A stretch of 64,000 nucleotides of DNA, taken from NCBI GenBank assembly GCA_963847735.1, contig CAWKAV010000016.1, positions 124,001 to 188,000 on the forward strand, given 5' to 3'. The translations under genes were made by a program, and so were the position numbers. Under the pieces are notes generated by a model. The model worked only from the letters and a program-made list of their open reading frames with translations. It did no database searches and was not told the origin of the DNA. Position 1 is the stretch's first letter. Each line of letters begins with the position of its first letter. This document shows positions 34,511 through 42,036 of this stretch, in pieces. The stretch comes from CAWKAV01 sp963847735. Lineage in GTDB: Bacteria > Desulfobacterota > Desulfuromonadia > Desulfuromonadales > BM103.

Positions 34511-35671
34511 ATGGCTGCGATTCTCTTTACCACGATTCTGGCGCTGTCCGCCCTCTATGTTCCTCAGCCGTTGTTGCCGGTTTTGTCTGCCGAGTTTGAC
34601 GTTACCAGGGAAACGGCTGCCCTGTTGACGACCATCGTTTTTGTGCCTTTGAGTCTGGCGCCCCTTTTTTATGGTGCGCTGCTTGAAACGGTTTCAGCAT
34701 TGCGCATGCTGCGTCTGGCCGTTTTGCTGCTGGCGATTACTGAAGGCTTGATTTTTGTTGTCGAGCCCTTTGCCGGGCTGATGATGCTACGTCTGTTCCA
34801 GGGACTGCTGATACCGGCGATATTGACGTCGCTGATGACCTATACCTCGCAGGTTACGGTAAAGAGTGACATGGCCAGGGCCATGGCCTGGTACATAGCG
34901 GCGACTATACTCGGTGGTTTTGCGGGACGGGCTCTCTCGGGCTTGATTGCCAGTTTACTGCACTGGCGCTTCAGCTTTCTCCTGCTCGGTTTTGGCCTGT
35001 TTGCTGCCTGGCTCTGGTTGGGTCAGATCGCTGATGCGGGTACCGTGAAAGTTGCTCGACCAAGTATACATGCCCTTGGCAAAGTCCTGGCGGATCCATT
35101 GGTGCGTACTGCCTATGCTATGGTTTTCTGCTTTTTCCTGGTTTTTGCAGCCGTCATGAATTTCCTGCCGTTCCGTTTGACGGAACTGAGCCCAAATGCC
35201 GACGAATTTCGTGTCGGCCTGGCTTATTCCGGCTACCTGATGGGGATCGTCGCCTCGCTCAATGCGCTACGTATCCACAGACGTTGCGGTGGTGCAGAGC
35301 GGGCCATGATTGGCGGTCTGGCTATCTTTTTTCTGGCCCTGCTGGTGATGACTGTGCCACATGTTGCGGCTCTTGTCGGTGGCATGTTTATACTCTGCGG
35401 GGCCTCGTTTTTGACCCATGCTACTGCAACTGGTTACCTGAATCGTTACGTTACACAGTACAAGGGGGTTGTCAATGGGCTGTATGTGGCCTTTTACTAT
35501 GGCGGCGGTGCCGTTGGCTCCTATTTGCCCGGCTATGTCTACCGGGATTTTGGCTGGGGTGGTTTTATGGCGAGTCTGATGGTCGTCGTCGGGATTTCCC
35601 TGCTGTTGGCGGTGCACTTGTCGCGAATAGCGGCTCTGCTCCATCCAGAGATGAAAGATCCTCTCCTGTGA
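34511..35671 (+). CDS. Major facilitator superfamily transporter
   Basis: This 386-residue protein has about twelve hydrophobic segments. The N-half contains LYVPQPLLPVLSAEFDVTRETAALLTTI and the C-half YVTQYKGVVNGLYVAFYYGGGAVGSYLPGY, which resemble the YnfM/arabinose-efflux branch of MFS exporters. The substrate is unknown. It starts 5 bases downstream of the M48 protease gene and is probably co-transcribed. There is no obvious independent ribosome-binding site, so translational coupling is likely. Confidence 0.85.
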   Translation: MAAILFTTILALSALYVPQPLLPVLSAEFDVTRETAALLTTIVFVPLSLAPLFYGALLETVSALRMLRLAVLLLAITEGLIFVVEPFAGLMMLRLFQGLLIPAILTSLMTYTSQVTVKSDMARAMAWYIAATILGGFAGRALSGLIASLLHWRFSFLLLGFGLFAAWLWLGQIADAGTVKVARPSIHALGKVLADPLVRTAYAMVFCFFLVFAAVMNFLPFRLTELSPNADEFRVGLAYSGYLMGIVASLNALRIHRRCGGAERAMIGGLAIFFLALLVMTVPHVAALVGGMFILCGASFLTHATATGYLNRYVTQYKGVVNGLYVAFYYGGGAVGSYLPGYVYRDFGWGGFMASLMVVVGISLLLAVHLSRIAALLHPEMKDPLL

Positions 35672-35761
35672 AGTTTCTCACGGGATTATATTGACACTAA
35701 ACAGGCTCATGGTTATCTTTAACAGCCGTTTCCTAAATATTACCCAAAGAAAGGATTTCGT

Positions 35762-36478
35762 ATGTATCTCAGATTGTTTTATGTAACGTTTTTGCTGATG
35801 TTTTTTGTCGGTTGTGCTACCGAGGAGGTCAAGGTTGCACCAGAGGTGAAATTGGAGACACCGAAGAGCCGTATCAGTTATACGATCGGTGTCAATATTG
35901 GCCAGGACTTTAAATCCCAGAAGATGGATATTGATGCGGAGTTCTTATTGCTGGGGCTGAAAGAAAGCCTGGCCGGTAAGGAACTTCGCCTTTCCGATGA
36001 GGAGATGGCCAACGAAATCCAAACCTTCCAGAAGGAGATGCAGGCCAAAATGGTTGCCGAAATGGAAGCAATGCAGGCAAAGAATCAGGCGGCTGGCGCT
36101 GCTTTCCTTGCCGAGAACGCCAAGAAGGAAGGTGTCATAGTCACCGCAAGCGGTTTGCAGTACAAGGTTCTTGAGCCGGGAGATGGGCCTTCGCCGGGAG
36201 TCGAGGATGTCGCAACAGTGCATTACCGCGGCACCCTTATCGACGGAACCCAGTTCGATAGCTCTTATGATCGCGGTCAACCGGCTACCTTTCCTGTGGG
36301 GGGAGTCATCGCTGGATGGACTGAAGCTCTGCAGTTGATGAAGCCGGGCGCAAAGTGGCAACTTTTCATTCCTGCCGAGCTTGCCTATGGTGAGCGTGGT
36401 GCTGGTCAGGACATCGGCCCCAATTCCACCCTGCTGTTCGATGTGGAGTTGATCAGCGTAGAAAAGGTCGCAAACTGA
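35762..36478 (+). CDS. FKBP-type peptidyl-prolyl isomerase lipoprotein (Mip/FkpA-like)
   Basis: The 238-residue protein has a lipobox (F-V-G-C) at about residue 19 and an N-terminal dimerisation domain (ISYTIGVNIGQDFKSQ, long helix about 95-120 with EMEAMQAKNQAAG). An FKBP domain at about 145-235 shows the active-site phrases VHYRGTLIDGTQFDSSYDRG, VIAGWTEALQLMKPG and ELAYGERGAG. It speeds proline isomerisation in the envelope, helping folding of exported proteins. Its stop overlaps the start of a second FKBP gene by one base (TGATG), so the two are translationally coupled. Confidence 0.93.
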   Translation: MYLRLFYVTFLLMFFVGCATEEVKVAPEVKLETPKSRISYTIGVNIGQDFKSQKMDIDAEFLLLGLKESLAGKELRLSDEEMANEIQTFQKEMQAKMVAEMEAMQAKNQAAGAAFLAENAKKEGVIVTASGLQYKVLEPGDGPSPGVEDVATVHYRGTLIDGTQFDSSYDRGQPATFPVGGVIAGWTEALQLMKPGAKWQLFIPAELAYGERGAGQDIGPNSTLLFDVELISVEKVAN

Positions 36479-36921
36479 TGAAGGCTCAGAAGGAACGGGT
36501 TGTTGTCGCCGGCGATCAGATCCGGGTCAATTATGTCGGCCGCTTTGAGAATGGTTCGATCTTTGACTCGTCGGAAGGGCGCGAACCTCTGGAGTTCACG
36601 GTCGGCGCCGAGCAGGTTATCGCCGGGTTTGACAGGGCTGTTCTCGGCTTGAAACCAGGTGAAAGTTGCACGGTGGCCGTTGCTCCTGAAGACGGTTATG
36701 GCGCTCATGTTCCGGAGATGGTTGCCGAGGTTGAGAGGCATCTGATCCCTGACCATGAACAGCTGATCCTTGGCAGCATGCTTGAAGTCAGCATGGAAGA
36801 TGGCCAGTCTCTGGAGGTCCAGGTCGTGGAGCTGTCAGAGACATCGCTTGTGATTGATGGAAACCATCCGTTGGCGGGCAAGGAACTGCACTTTGAGATT
36901 GAGTTGCTCTCTTTCACCTGA
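36478..36921 (+). CDS. SlyD-type FKBP peptidyl-prolyl isomerase
   Basis: The 147-residue protein has the FKBP core interrupted by an insert-in-flap domain typical of SlyD: IRVNYVGRFENGSIFDSS, EQVIAGFDRAVLGLKPGE, APEDGYGAHVPEMVAEV, then DGNHPLAGKELHFEIEL. It lacks a signal peptide, so it should be cytoplasmic, and it lacks the histidine-rich tail used for nickel binding in enterobacterial SlyD. It is translationally coupled to the lipoprotein isomerase before it and followed by a strong terminator. Confidence 0.93.
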   Translation: MKAQKERVVVAGDQIRVNYVGRFENGSIFDSSEGREPLEFTVGAEQVIAGFDRAVLGLKPGESCTVAVAPEDGYGAHVPEMVAEVERHLIPDHEQLILGSMLEVSMEDGQSLEVQVVELSETSLVIDGNHPLAGKELHFEIELLSFT

Positions 36922-36939
36922 ACCTCGCGCTAAATATCC

Positions 36940-36969
36940 GGGGCCGCCTGTTCTGGCGGCCCCTTTTTT
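36940..36969 (+). terminator. Terminator after the FKBP pair
   Basis: Stem ggggccgcc / ggcggcccc with a 6-base loop, followed by six Ts. Confidence 0.93.
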
Positions 36970-37091
36970 GCCCTGTTTCTGGCCCTTGTGTGGCGACCGG
37001 TGTGGCTGGCTTAAACTCCTCTTGTAAACTGTAAAATATCTCTTCTTGTCAGCATGATGATTGATCGCGCATACTAGGCAGGATTATGTGG

Positions 37092-38000
37092 TCAGGAAGG
37101 GTTTAGTTCAGATCCGCAATATTTGCAGTAGAGGGCGTCGTAACTATGTTTCTCCGCGCCGCAGTCTGGGCAGGCCTGGGTCGAAACTTTGCCGATGATT
37201 GGCGAGACCAGTTCTGCTGTGACAATTCCTGTCGGAACAGCAATCACCCCGTATCCCATGATCATGATGACACTTGCAACGGCGCGACCGAGTGGCGATT
37301 GTGGTGAGATGTCCCCATAGCCAACTGTTGTCAGGGTGGTGATAGCCCAGTAGCATGAGACGCCGATCGATGTAAATCCGCTTTCATCTCCTTCGATCAG
37401 ATAAAGGAGGGAACCGGAAATCAGCACCATGGTCATGACTGCGAAGAGGAATACCGAAATCTTGCGTATACTGGCGCGCATTGCCTTAAGAAGAGTCTCG
37501 GCTTCGTTAAGGTACTGTGCCAACTTGAGAATTCTGAAGATCCTGAGCAGGCGCAGAACCCTGATGACCATCAGGTACTGCGAACCTGGCACTAGCAGAC
37601 TGAGGTAGGTTGGCAGTATAGAGATAAGATCGATCACGCCATAGAAGCTTCGCGCGTAGCGAGCCGGTTTTCCGAGAGAAAGGATTCTGGCAAAATACTC
37701 GAGGGTGAAGAGCAGGGTGAAAAACCACTCCACTGTATAGAGCGCCTGGCCATGTTCTTCGCGAATCGCCGCAACGCTGTCAAACATAACGGCGATGACG
37801 CTCAGGATGATGGCAACAATCAAGGCGATGTCGAAGAGTCTGCCGGTTGGGGTGTCGGCTTCAAAGATGATCTCGTGCAGACGCAGCCTCCAGGCTGCCG
37901 GTTTACGGCTGCCTTTGGGCTGTGGTTTCGTAAATGGCCTGGAATGGGGATTTGTGCTCACGCTGGGCGGTCTCTCCGGTTCAGTAAAACGCTCGGCCAT
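37092..38000 (-). CDS. Voltage-gated potassium channel with a C-terminal zinc ribbon
   Basis: The 302-residue protein has six membrane segments. S4 carries regularly spaced arginines (VIRVLRLLRIFRILKL) and the pore loop has the selectivity filter in TTLTTVGYGDISP, as in KvAP-like or Kch-like ion transporters. A short cytoplasmic tail ends in CPDCGAEKHSYDALYCKYCG, two CxxC pairs that should bind zinc. The N-terminal 40 residues are basic and proline-rich. A tail zinc ribbon is not standard for this family in my knowledge and may gate the channel or bind a partner. The ribosome-binding site is weak. Confidence 0.87.
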   Translation of the reverse strand: MAERFTEPERPPSVSTNPHSRPFTKPQPKGSRKPAAWRLRLHEIIFEADTPTGRLFDIALIVAIILSVIAVMFDSVAAIREEHGQALYTVEWFFTLLFTLEYFARILSLGKPARYARSFYGVIDLISILPTYLSLLVPGSQYLMVIRVLRLLRIFRILKLAQYLNEAETLLKAMRASIRKISVFLFAVMTMVLISGSLLYLIEGDESGFTSIGVSCYWAITTLTTVGYGDISPQSPLGRAVASVIMIMGYGVIAVPTGIVTAELVSPIIGKVSTQACPDCGAEKHSYDALYCKYCGSELNPS

Positions 38001-38094
38001 TCTGCCAGTTGCCAGTTAAACGGTCAACCTTCGATCGGTCTCTCTGCTGGTCAGAGATTTTTTCTGTTTCTTGTGTCATGCCTTACGCGCAATT

Positions 38095-38119
38095 AAAAAA
38101 GCCCCCAGGATCGAGGGCT
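38095..38119 (-). terminator. Terminator after desulfoferrodoxin
   Basis: On the minus strand, stem agccctc / gggggct is followed by a run of Ts, 24 bases after the desulfoferrodoxin stop. Confidence 0.75.
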
Positions 38120-38142
38120 CGAGAACTTTCTGCTGTAAACAT

Positions 38143-38526
38143 TTATTTCTTTGCTGACCAGAGGCCATGCAGGTTGCAGTATTCGCGTGCGGTTACCTGC
38201 TGAGCGACAATCGGGAAAGTGGCCTCGGGGGCTCCGCCAGGCTGCAAATTCTGACGATAGACTTTGCCGTCGGCAATCAGCTCGATCCATTCGATGGAAT
38301 GTTCCTCCAACATGGGATGAGGGACGCTGCCAACCTTGACCGTGATGTTTCCTGCACCGATATTGATAACTGGCACATGTTTTTCCTGGGCCGCATCCGT
38401 CGTGTTTTCAGTAAGCAGAACCATTTTTTGATTACAGCAACTCAGGGCACCTGGACCACCGTGTACGAGTTCAACCATGTTGCCGCACAACTCACACTTG
38501 TAGACTTCATTCAATTGAGGCATCAT
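38143..38526 (-). CDS. dfx: Desulfoferrodoxin (superoxide reductase, 2Fe type)
   Basis: The 127-residue protein has an N-terminal desulforedoxin domain with four cysteines (CELC and SCC) and the superoxide reductase domain. In the latter the iron ligands lie in EKHVPVI, VGSVPHPMLEEHSIEWI and YCNLHGLW, giving the Fe(His)4Cys site. It reduces superoxide to hydrogen peroxide without making oxygen, the usual defence in strict anaerobes. aaaggag precedes two adjacent ATGs; the second gives better spacing. A promoter and a 24-codon leader ORF lie upstream. Confidence 0.96.
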   Translation of the reverse strand: MMPQLNEVYKCELCGNMVELVHGGPGALSCCNQKMVLLTENTTDAAQEKHVPVINIGAGNITVKVGSVPHPMLEEHSIEWIELIADGKVYRQNLQPGGAPEATFPIVAQQVTAREYCNLHGLWSAKK

Positions 38527-38619
38527 TTTTCTCCTTTACTTAGTTTAATAGTTGCTCGGTGATATTTGAAAGTGAGCCTGAGCCTGAGCATGAGCACATG
38601 TCGGGCAGGACTCGGGGGC

Positions 38620-38694
38620 TTAGTGACCTTCATGCTGATAGCCGCAGAATGCAGTGAGTATGTTGTTTTTAGTCCGGGTGTCATTGATAGACAT
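38620..38694 (-). CDS. Putative 24-residue leader peptide upstream of desulfoferrodoxin
   Basis: An ORF with a near-perfect ribosome-binding site (gggaggg, then atcta before ATG) starts about 40 bases after a predicted transcription start. The peptide reads MSINDTRTKNNILTAFCGYQ then HEGH. Its stop is 93 bases before the desulfoferrodoxin start. It has one cysteine and two histidines near its end (C17, H21, H24), which could bind metal. Whether it is a regulatory leader, a tiny functional protein or chance cannot be told from one genome, but the start signals are too good to ignore. Confidence 0.45.
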   Translation of the reverse strand: MSINDTRTKNNILTAFCGYQHEGH

Positions 38695-38740
38695 TAGATC
38701 CCTCCCTGCAAAAATGAGTGTGCAGCAACTCGGAGACGGG

Positions 38741-38768
38741 ATTATAGCACAATGTGAGCGGCATGCAA
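38741..38768 (-). promoter_or_regulatory. Sigma-70-type promoter for the leader ORF and desulfoferrodoxin
   Basis: On the minus strand ttgcat and tataat are separated by 16 bases. The predicted transcript starts near 38734, about 40 bases before the leader ORF. Confidence 0.65.
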
Positions 38769-38861
38769 TTTATGACTAAATAAGTTGTCTAGTCAAGAGG
38801 TTGTACGGGGTAGCTTGACTTTATTATTAATTGCTGACAAGTGATTCTTGCAGATGAAAAC

Positions 38862-38897
38862 AAAAAAGCCCCCATAGAATTTAGGAGGCTTTTTTGT
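38862..38897 (-). terminator. Terminator after the PpcA-like cytochrome
   Basis: Imperfect stem aaaaaagcctcc / gggggctttttt (minus strand) with a T-run, just after the stop codon. Confidence 0.8.
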
Positions 38898-38913
38898 CCG
38901 TTTGAAATCCGGG

Positions 38914-39180
38914 TTACTTTGAGTGACAGTCGTTGCACTTGGTGGGGGCGTTTTTCTCCTTGTGGCAATCCTTGCATGCTGCACCATGAGCGGCATCTTT
39001 ATCGATGGCGATCTTGGCCGGTGTCCCTTGATGACAGGCGGTGCACTCCATCTTCTCACTATGCGCCTTATGATTGAAGGTGACAGACCCTTTCTTGTTT
39101 TCATAAGTTACAGAGTCAGCAGCGTAGGCCAGGGTGAACGTAAAGGCAACCAGCATTACAGCAACAATCAGTTTCTTCAT
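38914..39180 (-). CDS. Triheme cytochrome c7, PpcA family
   Basis: The 88-residue protein has a signal peptide (about 1-20, TLAYA) and a mature part of about 68 residues with three heme motifs: CTACH, CKDCH and CNDCH. The histidines of FNHKAHSEKMECTACH give the distal ligands typical of cytochrome c7. PpcA-type proteins are abundant periplasmic carriers that bring electrons to outer membrane conduits. The ATG at 39180 is preceded by aaggagag. Most PpcA homologues are about 91 residues, so it is full length. Confidence 0.94.
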   Translation of the reverse strand: MKKLIVAVMLVAFTFTLAYAADSVTYENKKGSVTFNHKAHSEKMECTACHQGTPAKIAIDKDAAHGAACKDCHKEKNAPTKCNDCHSK

Positions 39181-39410
39181 GTCTCTCTCCTTAGGGGGGT
39201 GTTGGTGACGCATGTTTGTTGGTGACTAGCAATAAGCTTTTGTTAATTTATGTGATCTAATGCAGCTGGTCAAGATTTTTCTGGCAATCTTTTTCTGGCA
39301 ACAGTTATTTTACAATTTTTCTTATGGGAAGACGCTAACTTACTGTCAATTTTTTGCGAGGGTGTTATGATTGCATCCTTGGATGTAAATTTCAGGTTGG
39401 GAGTTGAACA

Positions 39411-39656
39411 ATGATGCGTCTGCTTTTAATCGGGTTTTTTCTGCTTTTTCTGATGGGCTGTGCTTCTCAATGGGAGCATGCTACCAAGCGTTCAAGCGCG
39501 TTTTATGCTGATGACAGCGACTGTCAATCAGAAACTGGCGGTGCTTACCAAGGCATAGAGCCGGGCAAGGAAAGAGTGAGTTATGAAAGCTGTATGTGGC
39601 AGAAAGGCTGGCATAAAAAGCAAAGCATCTGGTTCTTTGATCCTGTAAGTCAGTAG
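39411..39656 (+). CDS. Small hypothetical lipoprotein
   Basis: The 81-residue protein has a lipoprotein signal (LLLIGFFLLFLMGC) with lipobox L-M-G-C at about residue 17 and a short exported part with two further cysteines (SDCQSE and YESCMWQKGW), which may form a disulfide. Similar short proteins with a C-x-n-C-MWxKGW pattern are common in proteobacteria, without function. gggag lies 7 bases before the first of two adjacent ATGs. Confidence 0.75.
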   Translation: MMRLLLIGFFLLFLMGCASQWEHATKRSSAFYADDSDCQSETGGAYQGIEPGKERVSYESCMWQKGWHKKQSIWFFDPVSQ

Positions 39657-39715
39657 TGATAACCAGTATTGTCTAACAACGGTGGTTGCGAATCTGCGGG
39701 CTCCTGTGTTTTATC

Positions 39716-41170
39716 TCAACGGGAAATTGAGTCGAGACGATAATGATCGCGAATGATGCGCAGGAGCTGGTTGACGCCCCGCAAGGCTTCGCGAAGCTGT
39801 TTTTGTAATTTCTCGGGTAACCGTAGCGGATCGATGGCGTTGCCTGGTTTGTTGCCAGCCGCCAGGTCGCTCAATTGCCGTCGCAGGCGAAGGTCGACCA
39901 GTTGTGTGAAGGCGTCACTGAGTGCTTCTGTGGCCTTTGTCGAGAGGACGCCGATTTCGCCGAGTTTTTCAAGTTTGTCCCAGGTTGTTCCCCTATCAAT
40001 ATTATGCTCCAAAGCGAGCAGGCTTGCTCCTTCCGTGATAGCAAAGATCCCGGATTTTTTGAGATCGATTTTGCCCCGATTAGATCCTATCCGTTCTACT
40101 TTAATGCGACCGAACATTCCCAGTGGTGCGGGAAATCGAACGATATTTTTAGCGACATAAGGGAAAAAAAGTTTATTGCCTCGAATTGTCTCCTGGATAA
40201 AGTCGTGCAGGTTTTTTTCCAGGGAATTGTCGCCATGAATGGTGCGGAAGTCCTGGAACATTCCGAAGTTGACCATGTTCTCACCTGTGGGAACGGAGAT
40301 CCACTGTTCGAGGAGTTGCTGCCATTCGCTGAGACTGTGTTGCCATTGTGGATTGCTGGCCATAGTGTTGCCAGGACAGCGGGGGATGCCGACGAACTCG
40401 AGTGCCTCGACCAGCCTGTCAGCAAAACGGGTGCAATCTGCCAGTTCCTGAGGGGAGAGGTCGTCGGCGTAGATCATGGCGCTGTCCTGATCAGTCCGTA
40501 ACGTCTGTTCGCCACGTCCCTCGCTGCCGAGTGCAAGGTAGGCGGCTTTGGCCGGAAGCGTTATTCCCTCCGCCTCCCTCATCAGGGTTATGATGCGTTG
40601 CGTGAAGCCATCGTTGAAGTGGGCGATTAGATGGACAAGGCTTCTGGTCTCGGCTCCCGCGTTCATGGCACTTCTCACCATGTCGAGAATGCGACTGCTG
40701 ATCTCCCTGAGTTCCTGGATCGATTCGGCGGCCTCCATCTCCTGGATCAGAAAGAGCGGGCTGCTGGTCTGCTGACTGAGCAGGTCGATGGCGTTGATAA
40801 CCCCGATCAGTTTCTGCTCGTCATTGACAACGGCCAGATGATGAATGTTGTTTTTGGCCATCATGAAGATAGCCTCAAAAACATAGGCCTGATAGTGGAC
40901 AGTTGTTACGCCGGCATGCATGATGTCGCGAACTCTATACCCGGCAAGATTTTCTCCTGCGGAGGCGATCAGGTCGCGCAGTGCGCGCACGGACAGGATA
41001 CCTCTCGGAACTTCATCCTCAACAACCACAAGCCCGGCAACGTTTTGCTCCCGCATAAGGCGGGCCGCTTCGATTACACTGATGTCGGGGGGACAGGTGA
41101 CCGCAGGGCTGCGACAGGTGTTGCAGACATGCTGGAAGAAAAAACTCTGCTCATTAAAGTTACTGTTCAA
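39716..41170 (-). CDS. CBS-pair protein with DUF294 nucleotidyltransferase-like domain
   Basis: The protein (484 residues from TTG 41170) has two CBS domains at about 15-135 (VIEAARLMREQNVAGLVVVED, IHHLAVVNDEQKLIGVI). A DUF294 nucleotidyltransferase-like domain with ALGSEGRGEQTLRTDQDSAMIY follows, and then its C-terminal helical partner. The usual N-terminal cyclic-nucleotide-binding domain is missing. TTG is chosen because ggag lies 8 bases upstream and the residues before it do not fit the family. In many bacteria such a gene accompanies VC_2705-type symporters, and here it is divergent from one, so it may regulate that transporter. Confidence 0.87.
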   Translation of the reverse strand: MNSNFNEQSFFFQHVCNTCRSPAVTCPPDISVIEAARLMREQNVAGLVVVEDEVPRGILSVRALRDLIASAGENLAGYRVRDIMHAGVTTVHYQAYVFEAIFMMAKNNIHHLAVVNDEQKLIGVINAIDLLSQQTSSPLFLIQEMEAAESIQELREISSRILDMVRSAMNAGAETRSLVHLIAHFNDGFTQRIITLMREAEGITLPAKAAYLALGSEGRGEQTLRTDQDSAMIYADDLSPQELADCTRFADRLVEALEFVGIPRCPGNTMASNPQWQHSLSEWQQLLEQWISVPTGENMVNFGMFQDFRTIHGDNSLEKNLHDFIQETIRGNKLFFPYVAKNIVRFPAPLGMFGRIKVERIGSNRGKIDLKKSGIFAITEGASLLALEHNIDRGTTWDKLEKLGEIGVLSTKATEALSDAFTQLVDLRLRRQLSDLAAGNKPGNAIDPLRLPEKLQKQLREALRGVNQLLRIIRDHYRLDSISR

Positions 41171-41766
41171 TACACGGACTCCAGAAATAAAACAGCAAAA
41201 CTCGGGCCATTGTCTACTTTTTGAACGATTGATGCAACAGCTTGTTCCTCTCTTTGAACCTGAAAAAACTTGCCGCAAGATAAACAAAACGACACATTTA
41301 CTAGCAAACTTGTGTTTTGTTGTTATACTCAGTCGAAGATCAAAAAAGTAAATAGAAAGGCTATGTTCCGGTCTGTTTTTAAGTCTTGATTTTACAGAAA
41401 CGAAACAACGTTATATTTTTTTATTGACTCGGCTCCGAGACTCAAGCTATCTTCACTTTCAACCTCTTTAAATTGAGGGTTTTTGCGCTCAGAGCAAAGA
41501 GAACGTTGGTTAAATTCAGATTGTTTTGGTCTTTTATGAACGGCTTGATTTACGGTTAATTTGTTGGTTTCAGGCTCTGAAGTAAACGAAGTATTTAGGA
41601 ACTTAAAACTTTGTCTCCCAATCTTTCCATGTGGTTAGTGAAGGAGGCCAAAACGGCGTCGGAGTTATTCCCAGTATCTTCCGGGCAGGGTTAAGGAGGT
41701 GAGTCAGGGAGCTTAAGATCTTGAGGTAACTCTACAGTTTTTTTTACTAACCTGAAGGAGGTTATT
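41171..41766. other. Long AT-rich divergent promoter region between the CBS/DUF294 and symporter genes
   Basis: About 600 bases contain no credible gene. They should hold the promoters of both divergent genes and a long 5' leader for the symporter operon. No riboswitch I know was recognised. A candidate promoter is at 41424-41453. Confidence 0.5.
41424..41453 (+). promoter_or_regulatory. Candidate promoter with a palindrome in the spacer
   Basis: ttgact and tatctt are 18 bases apart. The spacer begins with the inverted repeat ctcgg-ct-ccgag (41428-41439), a possible operator. The leader to the symporter genes would be about 300 bases. Confidence 0.3.
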
Positions 41767-42021
41767 ATGGACAAGAGTGGCAAAGCGTATTGGAAGGCAG
41801 TTTTAACCTTGGTGGCCCAGGTTCTCGCAGTCTGGTTCATCGTATCTTACGGGTTCGGGATCCTTTGGGCTGCGGAGCTCAACAGCATCATGCTTGGCGG
41901 TTACCCGCTGGGTTTCTGGTTCTGTCAGCAGGGGTCCATGTACATTTTCGTCGCCCTGATCTTCATCTATGCATGGCGCATGGGACAGATCGACAAAAAA
42001 TTTGACGTTCACGAAGAGTAA
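41767..42021 (+). CDS. Sodium:solute symporter small subunit (DUF4212)
   Basis: The 84-residue protein has two membrane helices (LTLVAQVLAVWFIVSYGFGIL and GSMYIFVALIFIYAW) and the family phrase GYPLGFWFCQQGS, ending in a charged tail (GQIDKKFDVHEE). This small subunit always accompanies the large symporter of the VC_2705 type, as here, 15 bases downstream. A strong gaaggagg site precedes the ATG. Codons favour C in third position, as in its partner, which suggests high expression. Confidence 0.93.
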   Translation: MDKSGKAYWKAVLTLVAQVLAVWFIVSYGFGILWAAELNSIMLGGYPLGFWFCQQGSMYIFVALIFIYAWRMGQIDKKFDVHEE

Positions 42022-42036
42022 GGGAGGAGCTATATA

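Noticed and set aside
38573..38600. Possible CRISPR or tandem repeat near dfx
   Set aside because: Only three to four degenerate hexamers (gagcct/gagcat/gagcac); no spacers or cas genes.
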